A stretch of 64,000 nt of DNA from contig NW_003314377.1 of NCBI RefSeq assembly GCF_000143415.4, positions 200,240 to 264,239 of the forward strand, in the 5' to 3' direction. Below, one piece after another: positions 44,501-55,417 of this stretch. Origin of the DNA: Selaginella moellendorffii (lineage: Eukaryota > Streptophyta > Lycopodiopsida > Selaginellales > Selaginellaceae). The translations under genes and the position numbers were made by a program. The notes below the pieces were generated by a model. The model saw only the letters and a program-made list of their open reading frames with translations. It had not been told where the DNA came from and searched no databases. Every line of letters begins with the position of its first letter. The stretch's first letter is position 1.

Positions 44501-44699
44501 CATTATCAAAATGGCCAAGAGACAGTCTATCAAAGGGAGAGTAAATAAAGGAAGACATCCAAAAGGCCCGCGGTAAAGAATGGGTTTTTTTTCGTGTGCT
44601 CTGAGTGGGAGAACAAGATAAACTGCTTGTACTTCTCCAACGCGGTGCCTCTTTTCATCTCGGCCATTGTAAACGCTCGCGAGAGCACTCCGGGATTGG

Positions 44700-45000
44700 T
44701 AGGTTGAGGCCATGCAGCAGGAGTTATGGAAATGAATCCGATGACGAAGTCCTGATGGTCTGCGGCCATTTCGCTGCTGCTGCTGCTGTGTAGTCGCCCT
44801 GTGCCAGAATTCCTTTGGGGCCAGTAGCAGCAAACCCCCTTCGTAGTGTAGAGTTTACCATGAAAGCTTGAAACTTTCCGGAACTTCTAACCTTGAGCTT
44901 GAGACAGGCACTATGTGCGCGTTTGTGATGTCCGACCAGTCCACAAGACCTCTACAAAGTAAAACTTGGCTTTGAGTACAAAACATCGAAAGAAGGATTG
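44700..45000 (-). pseudogene. UMP synthase fragment (OMP decarboxylase part, introns kept)
   Basis: The plus strand follows 12430-12785 of UMP synthase: exon 5, the intron (GTAGAGTTTACCATGAA), exon 4 (GCACTATGTGCGCGTTTGTGA) and the next intron (TTTGAGTACAAAA). Deletions and base changes are many. Retained introns show DNA-level duplication in the same orientation as the parent. Confidence 0.85.
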
Positions 45001-45009
45001 TAGAGAAAC

Positions 45010-45350
45010 ACTGGAACTTCAGGCCAAGTCACAAGCAAGAGCTCGCTAACGAATTTGCAAGGATACACATTCATCATGTTTCTGGCGCGTTCTTCTTGCA
45101 CAGCTCCTGTGGTTAATGCAAGAATGACCATCGATTGACCAAGAGGACTGGACATTTTCTATGGTCCTTCCTTGGACAGGACTCCACCGCCTGGTTTGTC
45201 TTTTTAAGACACTCTTCACTCTAGAAAAAACGTAGAGCCAGAAAACGTTTCGGGTTTCTTGATATGGAGGATTGGCAACTACTGCATAGAAATGCTGCTT
45301 GAACTTGTCCGGCAGATCTTCAGGATGGTTGTAGTTGTGTATGTGAACTC
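45010..45350 (-). pseudogene. Fragment like EEF1A lysine methyltransferase (N6AMT2 type)
   Basis: The minus strand reads NHPEDLPDKFKQHFYAVVANPPY, close to the family's D-P-P-Y motif segment but with N for D. Downstream, in another frame, it reads TGAVQEERARNMMNVYPCKF. The first half of the protein is missing and the order is broken by indels. The match is from memory of the family; moderate. Confidence 0.5.
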
Positions 45351-45809
45351 AGAACCATAACGAGAGAAGTGATGATCATACTCAAAAGAGTAGCGCACTC
45401 ACTTCCACAAAAGATTTGCATCGCAAGCATAGCAATAATTAAGAAAAATTCTAAGAAGTTCCATAAACCTTAACCCTAAAACAGTCCAAAGGTAAAGATG
45501 TGATTTGATGCTTGCGATGCGAATATGATTCCAAGCATTGGAATGTGATGACGTGCCGGAGGAAAAAAACCTTTGTGGCTTATCTAAGGATAAAGCGGCA
45601 TTCCTCGGCCACAAAGCCCAGCGGACGGTCACGATTGGCGCTTCGCGCCATTCAAAGGCGGTGACCGCCGGAGACTATGAGCCACTCGTCCCGGCCATCT
45701 CCAGCCGTTCATTTGCCCTGGTTATTATCATAACCCCCCATGGTAATCTAATGCCAGCGGACTTCTTAAGGAGAGTGAGAAGGGAATAGTCTAGGCTAAG
45801 CTCGAGGCC
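45351..45809. other. Transketolase 5' flank
   Basis: No gene seen. GC content rises towards the start codon; a GGATAA (I-box-like) element lies near 45587, fitting a light-regulated plastid gene. Confidence 0.4.
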
Positions 45810-48405
45810 ATGGCGTCTATCCAGTGCAATGCCGGGCGGCTCGCGGCGTCGGCGCCCTCCCTCGCGACCTCCTCGCAGCCGGATCGCGTCGCCAGCGCCC
45901 GATTCGCCTCCTACACAGGTCTGCGCCAGGCATCGAAATCGCTCTTCGCCGGCGCCTCCTCGCCACAGATTCGTGCGCTGCCGATTCACAGATCTGGCAA
46001 GGCGTCGGCGACGGCCGTGGTGGAGACCGCGCAGAAGGCCGACACCAAGCTGATCGATCTTTCCGTCAACACGATCCGGTTTCTTGCCGTGGATGCCGTG
46101 GAGAAGGCGAATTCCGGCCACCCGGGGCTGCCGATGGGATGCGCTCCAATGTCTCACATTCTTTTCGACGAGGTCATGAGGTTCAATCCCAAAAACCCTT
46201 ACTGGTTCAACAGGGATCGCTTCGTTCTCTCGGCTGGTCACGGATGCATGCTCCAATACGCCCTTCTCCATCTTGCTGGCTACGACAGTGTCAAGGTAGG
46301 CTCTCCATTGATCTAGTTTCGAGCTTTTCTATCAAAGTTCTTCCTTTCAACATGGATTTCTTGTTTGTTTCCAGGAAGAGGATTTGAAGCAATTCCGTCA
46401 ATGGAGCAGCAGAACTCCTGGTCATCCAGAGAACTTCGAGACTCCCGGCGTGGAAGTCACGACTGGTAATTGTTGACTCACTCGTGTTGAATGGTTGTTG
46501 ATTGTGGCTTGCTTTTCAAACAGGACCTCTTGGCCAAGGTGTTGGGAATGCGGTCGGCTTGGCTCTTGCTGAAGCAAATCTCGCTGCTCGCTTCAACAAG
46601 CCAGACGCTACAATTGTCGACCACTACACGTAAGTTCTCAGTTTTCTCGTTTGTGCGCGTTTCCTCTAAGAGATTTTTCCTCATTTTTCCTCACAGCTAT
46701 GTGATTCTCGGGGATGGCTGCAACATGGAAGGCATTTCTAACGAGGCAGCGTCTCTTGCCGGACACTGGGGACTGAACAAACTTATTTGTTTCTACGATG
46801 ACAACCATATCTCTATCGACGGGAGCACTGACATTGCGTTCACAGAAGATGTCGAGAAGAGGTTCGAGGCTCTTGGCTGGCACACAATCTGGGTAAAGAA
46901 CGGAAACACTGGCTATGATGAGATTAGAGCTGCCATTGCTGAAGCTAAGACGATTAAAGACAAGCCAACCATGATCAAGGTATACGAGTCATTATTGTTA
47001 TGATTTGTCATTGCCTTCTATTTTTTCTCTTAGGTGACGACCACAATCGGATATGGTTCGCCGAACAAGGCCAATAGCTACAGTGTCCACGGCAGTGCAC
47101 TAGGCTCGAAGGAAGTTGATGCTACGAGAAAGAACCTTGGCTGGCCTTATGAGCCATTCGTTGTTCCGGAAGAAGTAAAGAGGTATATTTTGTCACATGA
47201 TCATCGGGCTCGAAATGGTTCACTTGTAATTCTTTTTCAGCCACTGGAGCAAGCACACCAAACTAGGAGCTGACTTGGAAGCTCAGTGGGAGGCCAGCTT
47301 GGCTGCTTATGAAAAGAAGTATCCAACAGAAGCTGCGGAGTTCAAACAGCTCATTAGTGGGGAGCTTCCAGACGGCTGGGACAAAGCTCTGCCGGTAAAA
47401 CTTTCAGATTTGTTCATCCATGGTTTCTTAATTTCCTGTTCTCAGGTCTACACTCCTGAAAGCCCCGGTGACGCCACCAGGAACCTTTCACAAACCAATC
47501 TCAATGCATTGGTCAAGGTTCTTCCAGGACTTATCGGCGGCAGTGCCGATCTCGCCTCGTCCAACATGACACTGTTGAAGGCCTATGGCGATTTCCAAAA
47601 GAGCACCCCCGAGGAAAGAAACGTCCGGTTCGGCGTGAGGGAACACGGAATGGGAGCTATTTCCAACGGCATCGCTCTCCACGGCAGCGGCCTCATCCCC
47701 TACTGCGCAACGTTCTTCGTGTTCACAGACTACATGCGTGGAGCCATCCGGCTGTCCGCACTCGCCGAAGCCGGAGTTATCTACGTCATGACGCACGACT
47801 CCATCGGTCTCGGCGAGGACGGCCCGACTCACCAGCCGATCGAGCACCTGGCCAGCTTCAGAGCAATGCCAAACATCTTCATGTTCCGGCCAGCCGACGG
47901 CAACGAGACGGCGGGCTCGTACAAGGTGGCAGTGCTCAGCAGGAAGACCCCCTCGATCCTGGCTCTCTCCAGGCAAAAGCTCCCTCAGCTGGCCGGCTCT
48001 TCGATCGACGCAGTTTCCAAGGGCGCCTACATCCTCAGCGACAACTCGTCCGGAAACAAGCCGGACCTCATCTTGATAGGCACCGGCTCCGAGGTGGAGA
48101 TCGCTGCAAAGGCCGCGGACGTGATCAGAAAGGAAGGCAAGAGCGTGAGGGTGGTCTCGTTCCCGTGCTGGGAGCTGTTCGAGAAGCAAAGTGACGAGTA
48201 CAAGGAGAGCGTCTTCCCGAGCGAAGTGACTGCCCGAGTGAGCGTGGAGGCCGGGTCGACGTTTGGATGGGGGAAGTACGTTGGAAGCCGGGGTGTGGCG
48301 ATCGGACTGGACAGGTTTGGAGCGAGCGCTCCGGCAGGAACTCTGTACAAGGAGTTTGGATTCACAGTTGACAACGTTGTTGCGAAGGCAAAGTCGCTGC
48401 TGTGA
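45810..48405 (+). CDS. Plastid transketolase
   Basis: Seven exons (45810-46295, 46375-46465, 46524-46629, 46697-46979, 47034-47182, 47241-47394, 47446-48405) give 742 residues, the size of plant plastid transketolases. Residues 1-75 are Ala/Ser/Arg-rich, a transit peptide. Landmarks are [12 protein letters not shown], the ThDP-binding GDGCNMEG ... YDDN (about 233-264), [17 protein letters not shown] and [16 protein letters not shown]. With ThDP and Mg it moves two-carbon units between sugar phosphates in the Calvin cycle and pentose phosphate pathway. All motifs look intact. The splice after VKR makes an AGC codon (S). Confidence 0.95.
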
Positions 48406-48919
48406 TCTCTTCACATCCAATCCAGCAAAGAAGTTCCTTGGCGAAGTTTTTTTTCTTCACGCGAGAGAGGAGGAGCTAATGAATCCGCTGACACTATTCT
48501 TATAAGTTTTTTTTTTTTCTTGTTAGATTTTTTTTCTTGCAGTTAAGCATGAAGAAGAACGAAGAAAAAAAAAACCAAGCAAATCGGGAAGAGCGTTTCG
48601 AAAAAATTGTGGCCGGTTTTGTTGCTGTAACGTTGCCAGGCTCTCTTTGTTCTATTCTATATGATTAAACGAAGTAATAAACCACAGACCAAAAGAGGCT
48701 ATTGGAATAAGACTGGTTTTCGATTCGATTCTTACAGCTCAAAAGGAAGAGGGCGCGTCGCACGACGACGATGGATAAGCTTTGATTTCTCAATGGCCGT
48801 ACGGGCCACAGGCATGGCCGCCACTGGCATTTGTGGACCACAGGGCGGCTGAGAGAGAAACCCTAGTTGTAGAGCTTTCCTCGCGCAGGCGCGCGCTAGG
48901 GCAGCCTAGGGTTTTGGGA
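48406..48919. other. Intergenic region, transketolase 3' flank and nucleoporin promoter
   Basis: T-rich then A-rich 3' flank, followed by a GC-rich leader with AAACCCTAG near 48864 and CTAGGGTTTTGG near 48906. No gene seen. Confidence 0.5.
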
Positions 48920-51900
48920 ATGGCAGGGCCCCTGCAAGGTCCAGCAGCAGGATCGCTGGATCGGACTCCCTACGGCACAGGTCGCGGCGCTGCTGCTGGA
49001 GGGAAGATCAGGTCGGCGCGGCACCACCAGAATTTCAATCAGGATCATCAGGTCTCCAAGCCCGGGGGAGTGAGGAGAGGGCCGTATGACAGGCCCGTAG
49101 GGCGGAATCCTCCGCAGCCGGCGGCTCGGCGAGGTGCTTGGATTGGATCCAGGATTCTCAGCGGCGCTTCGTCCTTCTTGTCTTCCCTCTTCCGCCGGGA
49201 CGGCGACGAGACGCTTGCGCTGCCGGCGCCGCCACCGCCGCAATCTTATCAGGTGAGGAATGGGATTTTGGCAGCTGACTGACTGTAGATTTTGATGCTC
49301 GTCAGGAGGGTTTAGTGAATCACGATGTGAATTTTGGGGGCTCGGGAGACCAGATTGAGGATTTGCTCAAGGACCGGATTTTTACAAGGTATTTGTGGTG
49401 TGCTCTGTGTGTTCCTACTGACCTTGGTTTTTACCAGGGAGCAATGTGACCGCTTTATCAAGGTTTTGCAGTCCAAGCTCCAGCCCACTATTCCTAATGG
49501 TCTTGTTGGTGATCGAGATCAGCGCTACCCAGAGGATGAGCTGGAAAGAGAACGGGAGAATGAAGGGGAACGAGATCGACTTGCGCAAAGGAACATGGTA
49601 TGTATAAAGTCCTTGCTACTCATTTTGCTGTTGGTCTCATGATAATACTTTTGGTGGTCTTTCAGGACCATCATGAAGACAGTGGGTCTTCGCCTGTTGA
49701 CATCGCCAAGGCTTACATGGATAAGCGTTTGTCACCTGTTCCTGCGTCTGTATTTCCTATTAGAACTTTGGACTATGAGCGTACACATGAAGAGTACCGA
49801 GCTACTACTCCTCGAGTGGCTCCGACACCGCTTTCTCATATCAGAATAGCTACGCCGGGGCATACACCATATGTAAGACTGCCCAAACAACGCCCAAACA
49901 ACGTGCGTGCGACTCCATATCCTGTGGAGGTTCGTGGTTGATTTTCTCTTTGGTGCTTGCATTTCTTACAACTTGTTTTCCGCAGAAAAAGAGACGTGTG
50001 GACGATGAGCTAGAATACACTGGGCGTCGTACAAAGTTGAAAATGACTCCAGCAAATGGCCCGCCTGTTTCGCTACTGCCGAGCGCGTCCAACGGAGGCT
50101 TCGCTGGTAGTTATTCCGATCGAATGAAAAATCTTCAAAGAAAGAGATGGGAGAAACGGAGTAAAGAAGATTCTGCAGCGGCCGTGCCAATGCAATCGTC
50201 AGAAACAGCCAGGAGAATTCTTGAGACACTCGAAATCTTGACACCGCCGAAGGTCATGTCTCTAGAGGAAGAACTTGCTGTCGTCAGGGAGAAGCGGCCA
50301 AAGGAACTATCACCTTCGATGATGAGCGAGCAGGCACGAAAAACTGAGCTGACTTTGGAATGCCCGCTTTCCGACGCTTTACAAGATCATTCTCCCAGCC
50401 ACCGTGCTACTGAAACTGGAGAGCCATCGTCATCAGCAGCCCCAGTAACAACGTCGGCTGAGCCAGCTGAAAACGATGCTAAGGGTAAAGCGGTTACGAC
50501 GTCACCCGAGCTAAGTTCTCGTCCGTGGTCGCCTGTCTCGGCACAAATGACCAAAGGATTTCGTATGAATGCCGCTATGGAGGTAAGCTTTTGTTGTAAG
50601 AAGGGAACTTTGTGCTTACATTTTGTTGCTGTTATCGCAGGAGTCCAATTCTGATGATGAGGTCCAACCGATAGCAACCCCAGCAGTGTCTACACCCTCC
50701 GAAACAAAAACAACACAACTTTTTGCATCTCCAAGCTCTGTAGCTGACAGTAAGCCATCTTCTCCGCCTTTGGCCACTCTTACTGTACCGGCGGCCGAAA
50801 GCAAGAGTATGTTTGCATTTTCTACCGCGCCAGCGGCAGAGAAGAAAGCAACTTTTGAGGTGCAGAATACTCAGACGTCGTCGCTTTTATTTACAACTTC
50901 TCCAGCAACCAGTACGGCTGCAGAAACGAAGTCAACTCAACTATTTGGATTTGCAACTGACAGTAAACCAGCATTTGCGCTTGCAGCAACTTCTACTGTT
51001 GCAGCGACCGAAGGCAAGGCTACTGTTGCGTTTCCTAGCACAGCAGTGGCAGAGAAGAAGCTATTCGCTGGGTTCGAGAGTTCTCATTCGACAGCACCTT
51101 CATTCACAGCTGCAAGTAAATCGGGTCCTCTATTTATGGCAACGACAGAGACAAAATCAACTCAACCATTTGGATCTTCGAATGACAGTGGGACACTGTT
51201 TGCATTTGGCGCAGCTTCTACTGCACCGGTGGCTGAGAGCAGAGGTGCCTTTGGATTCTCTAGCGTTCCAGTGGTGGAGAAGAAATCAGCGTCCGAGTTT
51301 CCGACGCAGGAGATTAAATCATTTACCACTCCTTCAGCTGTCAGTAAAGCCGTCGAAACGAAATCAACTCCGCTTTTCGCATCGTCAAGCTCTGCAACGG
51401 ACTTTACTCCTTCCACAACCACTCCTGCAATGCCGGCAGCTGAAAGCAAGGCTACTTTCGCATTCTCGAGCGCTCCAGTGGCGGAGAACAAAGCGAGCTT
51501 CGAGTTTTTGGCCTCTCAGACATCAGAGACAAAGCCGGCTTTTTCATTCATCGCCACTCCAGCATCAGCTACAGGTAAACCGGCGTTTGCACCCGTCCCG
51601 GCAGCTGAAAGCAAGCCGGCCTTTTCATTTACGAACGCGCCACCAGCGGAAAAGAAGGCAGGCTTTGAGTTTGGAGGCGTAACAGCGCCGGCATCTTTCA
51701 CCTTTGGTTCCAACACAAACACCAGCCCGAGTATCTTCGGCATAGCTTCCTCAGCACCTTCTCCCACCACAGGCACGAGCTCTGCCTTGGGAACCGGGGA
51801 CATGGAACAGGACATGGCCGAAGAGCCCGCGAGTGCTGTCCAGACGTCGCAGCCTGTAGCGTTCGGCAACACTCCGGTCCCGGCGGCTCAACCGTTCGTG

Positions 51901-52395
51901 TTTGGAAGTCCACCAGCACTGCCAACGTTTGGAGCGGCGTCGGCTCCCGACTTTGGTGCTCAGCAGACATCGGCACCGGCATTTGGAGGCTTTGGATCGC
52001 AGCCATTTAGTTCTCAGTCTTCACCTTTCGGAGCTGCGGCTACTTCCGGCAGTGCTACCACCCCAGCGTCGGTTCAACCCTTCGTGTTTGGAAGCTCTCC
52101 GCCAGCACCAGCGTTTGGAGCGGCGTCAGCGCCTAGCTTTGGTGGTGGCAGTCCGCAAGCCAACCCGTTTGCGTCGCAGCCGCCGTTTGGTTCTCAGCCT
52201 TCGATCTTCGGCGCCCAGCAACCGGGGGCTGGAGCTACCCCGGCCGCTCCGGTGTTTGGATCTCAACCAGCAGGGGCGAATCCATTCAGTGGCTTTAGCG
52301 GATTTACAGTGGGAGCAGGGAATGCAGATGGCGAGCAGCGGACGAGGAAGCTTTTCAAGGCGAAGAGGACGGGTGCTTCGAAGAGGGGGAAGTGA
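48920..52395 (+). CDS. FG-repeat nucleoporin, NUP1/NUP136-like
   Basis: Six exons (48920-49252, 49306-49388, 49438-49597, 49666-49929, 49986-50582, 50641-52395) give 1063 residues. The N-terminal third is basic and conserved (SSFLSSLFRRD, RRVDDELEYTGRR, FAGSYSDRMKNLQRKRW). The last exon is a long Ser/Thr/Ala/Pro-rich region with many FAF, FGS and FVFGS-type FG repeats, ending in a short basic tail (KLFKAKRT). This architecture fits the plant nuclear-basket nucleoporin NUP1/NUP136, which lines the pore's nuclear face. Repeated K-x-A-F-x-F blocks in the middle look like internal duplications. The exon 4 donor (GTTCGT) is weak. Confidence 0.85.
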
Positions 52396-52740
52396 GAGGA
52401 AGAGGAACAGGAAATGGTGGTGGTGGCGGTGGCGGTGGCGACGGTGGCAGTGATTCTGGCTGGAGCTTAACAGGGAAGAAGAGAGGACGCTGGTTTTTCA
52501 GGCAGGACTGACTCTTGATCGATCGAGCTAGCGAAGTTCCAGCGAAGAAAACTCTCTCGATCGTTCGAGCTAGCGAAAATCCGGAGAGAGAGCTATTTTG
52601 CAGAGGTTGTCATGTTGATTGGAAAGTAAGCTATAGTTTTTTTAAATGAGAATGGATGGATCCGCTATGATTTTCTTGGCCTTTATTTTTCTGTTAGTTT
52701 AGTTACGATGGAAGGAAATTAGGGCTCCTGGTGCTTGGCT
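52396..52740. other. Intergenic region, nucleoporin 3' flank and PP2C 5' flank
   Basis: It contains a short direct repeat of GATCG(A/T)..GAGCTAGCGAA (near 52522 and 52560). No gene seen. Confidence 0.5.
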
Positions 52741-54324
52741 ATGAGGCGTATTTCCTGGGCGGGAAGGAACGCGGGTATGGCGCTGTCGATGCAGCAGGAC
52801 AAGGCCGTCACGGCGATCGCAGCGGCCGCCGCAGCTGGATGTAGCTTGTCCCAGCAGCAGCCATGGCAGCGGCGAGCTTCGGCCGGATTCGCGAGGCGCC
52901 AGGGCGGATTTGATGTCTTGAGGTTTGCTTTTGGGGGCCGTGAGAGGCGGCTTCAGCATGGCATGCCGCGGCAGTCGGTGCTGTTCTCCAAGCTGCCCTT
53001 TGATGAGATTGCCTCGCAGTTTTCTACGCGAGGTAAGAATGTAGCTTGGAATTTTTGGTGAGGTGTTGCTGATCTCTCTATCTCTTGAAGCGTCCGAAGA
53101 GACAACGCATGTTACTTTCGATGAATCGGCTGTTTCCCTCCCACAACCGGCCAAGAAGTTTTCCACGCACAACTCAGCTTGCAAAAATGGCGAAGAGGTT
53201 TGCAAAAAAAAAATTCCTTCTCTATATACTGAAGTCTCAAGCTTGCAGGGGTGCCAGAATGCTGAAACGGATTCTACCAGCCGGTGAGCTTGTTTACTTT
53301 TCGCGTGGCCATTGGTGAAATTCATGGTGTTCTTGCTTTTTAAGGTTGCTTCGACTCGACTATGCTGCCGCGATGCATCCCCATCCTGAGAAGGTGCAAA
53401 GCTTACTTGCTAATTTTTGTAGATCTTCTAAGCTTTGCTGTTTACAGGCTCAAAGAGGGGGTGAAGATGCTTTCTTCACTGAAGGCTCCTGGATGGGTGT
53501 TGCTGATGGTGTTGGGGGCTGGGCCGGAGAAGGTAAGACAAATCTTTCTTTGAGTCTGTTTCTTCAAAAGAGTTTTTACTGGTTTTCAGGCATTGATTCG
53601 GGGATGTATTCTCGGGAGCTTATGGGACATTGTAAGGCATTGGTTGTAAACAGCAAAGGGAAACCGGACCCCAAGGACGTGCTTGTCAAAGCCGCCGGCA
53701 GTACAAAGGCCCAGGGATCAGCAACGGTCCTTGTGGCTGCATTGTTTGAGCAAGTAAGCTAGTCGGATTTGATGTTTGAGGCTGAGTCGGGTCATATGTT
53801 TCAGACACTGTACGCAGCAAACTTGGGAGACTCGGGGTTCATCATAGTTCGCAATTGGCAAGTAGTTGCAAGCTCGGAGCCCATGCAGCATAGTTTTAAC
53901 TTTCCGTTTCAAGTTGGAACCTTTGGTGACCATCCGACGGTTGCAGAGGTACTCTTGCTTCTTTTCCCTTAAGTTCGCTAATTTTCCGTCTACAGGAATT
54001 CAAGATCCCTGTCTGCAAGGGTGACATTATTGTTTTGGGAACTGATGGCCTTTTTGACAATCTCTTCAGCGACGACATAATCGAAGTTCTTAAAAAATCT
54101 CTTGGGTCCGACCAAGTCAACTTGAAGGTGAACTCTCGCTGTTGAAGAATCTCAAGATTGCTGATAGTCTCTTCACTTTACAGGCAGCTGCAGCAGACCT
54201 TGTAGCTGGGGCGCAGGCCGAGCGTTTGGACAGCCCGTTTGCCAGGGCGGCTGCAAAGGCGAGAATGAATTGGAGCGGTGGAAAGCTAGATGATACCACG
54301 GCAGTTGTGGCGTTTGTGACGTGA
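52741..54324 (+). CDS. PP2C-family protein phosphatase (PP2C 55/80-like)
   Basis: Nine exons (52741-53032, 53091-53197, 53249-53283, 53345-53393, 53448-53532, 53590-53753, 53805-53948, 53996-54127, 54184-54324) splice to 382 residues. An Ala/Arg-rich N-terminus (about 1-100) may be an organelle transit peptide. The catalytic part has GGEDAFF (about 165), VADGVGGW (about 179-186), ANLGDSGF, LGTDGLFDN and the metal-binding DDTTAVV end. This set marks the plant PP2C 55/71/80 subgroup rather than the ABA co-receptors. It removes phosphate from Ser/Thr with two metal ions; target unknown. A 35-nt exon 3 is required for the frame. Confidence 0.85.
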
Positions 54325-54599
54325 TATTTGAGTCGCGAAGGGTAAACATTTCAAGCAGTTTTTGCGGAGGCCAGTGTAAATTGCTCAGGCCGTTAATTTT
54401 TGCGGTATTTCCGGTTCTTACGCTAATTGAGGTATGACATCCTTTTGATTTGATTCAAACCGCTCATTCTTTGTGTCTTTGGTGTCCAGCCTTCATTAGA
54501 AACTGGTTTAAATCGCAGGTAGCTGCTGCTGAATCTTCCTTTTAGAAATCAAGGTTTTGTTCCATCAGAAGGTTCACAGACTGGAAGTTCTAACCTCAC

Positions 54600-55230
54600 T
54601 GGAGATTGAACACCGGACAGGACAGGTATCTCTTCTGTTTAGAGGGAACTGCTCAGGGTCACTTGAGGTGTTAGACATGTAGTTTAGCTGGACGATCACG
54701 AGCAAGCTCAAGATACTCAAGCTCTCCGGCAACATGATCTCTGGCTCGTCCTTCTCGGGGGTACATCGAGCTGCTAGGCCTTTGGCACGATGGGATCTTT
54801 TGCGACTGCGTGGCTCTCCAGGAGCTCTTCAACAGTCTCACATCCTCGTCCAGCAGCAAACTCCAGAATGTCATGCTCGGCCCTACATCTCTCAGCCATC
54901 CAAGTGGGTGTGCGGGCTTGGAAGTGCTCGAACAACGTTTCAGAGGAGCTCGTGTGGGCTGTATCTTGTCTCTCAGCTTGGGCAGACTCTTTGAGTTTGC
55001 TCGGATCTCTCGGAGAACCGGTTGGAGGTTCTGAAGGACTAAGTGGTGGAAACCCTGCTACGGTCGGATAGCAACAAAGAGCTCACGGAGAACAGCTTGA
55101 AGGACAGCTCCAGGCGAGCTCGTGTGGAGGATCCTTGGATACCGCTCTCGTCCCAGTACCGTGAGACTCCACCAGAAAGATGGTGAGGAAGGTGGCGACA
55201 AGCCAATTGGCTGGAGCCGTGACTTCCTTC
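54600..55230 (+). pseudogene. LRR-protein-like relic
   Basis: Broken pieces in several plus-strand frames resemble leucine-rich repeats (LKILKLSGNMISGS, VALQELFNSLTSSSSSKLQNVML, GLEVLEQRF). No signal peptide, kinase or intact repeat array can be joined. The assignment is tentative. Confidence 0.35.
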
Positions 55231-55417
55231 TTTGTCTCGAGTATTTGGTCGCGTGTCCCGTCCACATGGTGAGCCACGGAATTGTTTCTTAGTTGCTCAA
55301 ATCTTAATTCTTTCTGATCTCCAGGTTGGTAATCACCATCACCAACTAAGAGGAATTTTTTGCATTGAGGCTTTGGAGTTCGGTAGGCGGCGAAGAAAAA
55401 CTTTCCAGGATCGGAGG

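Noticed and set aside
45675-46271. 198-codon antisense frame over the transketolase transit peptide exon
   Set aside because: Compositional shadow; no motifs, and it overlaps a certain exon.
47488-48420. 310-codon antisense frame over transketolase
   Set aside because: Antisense to the conserved GC-rich last exon; its protein is Arg/Gly/Val-rich without domains. It is a shadow of codon bias.
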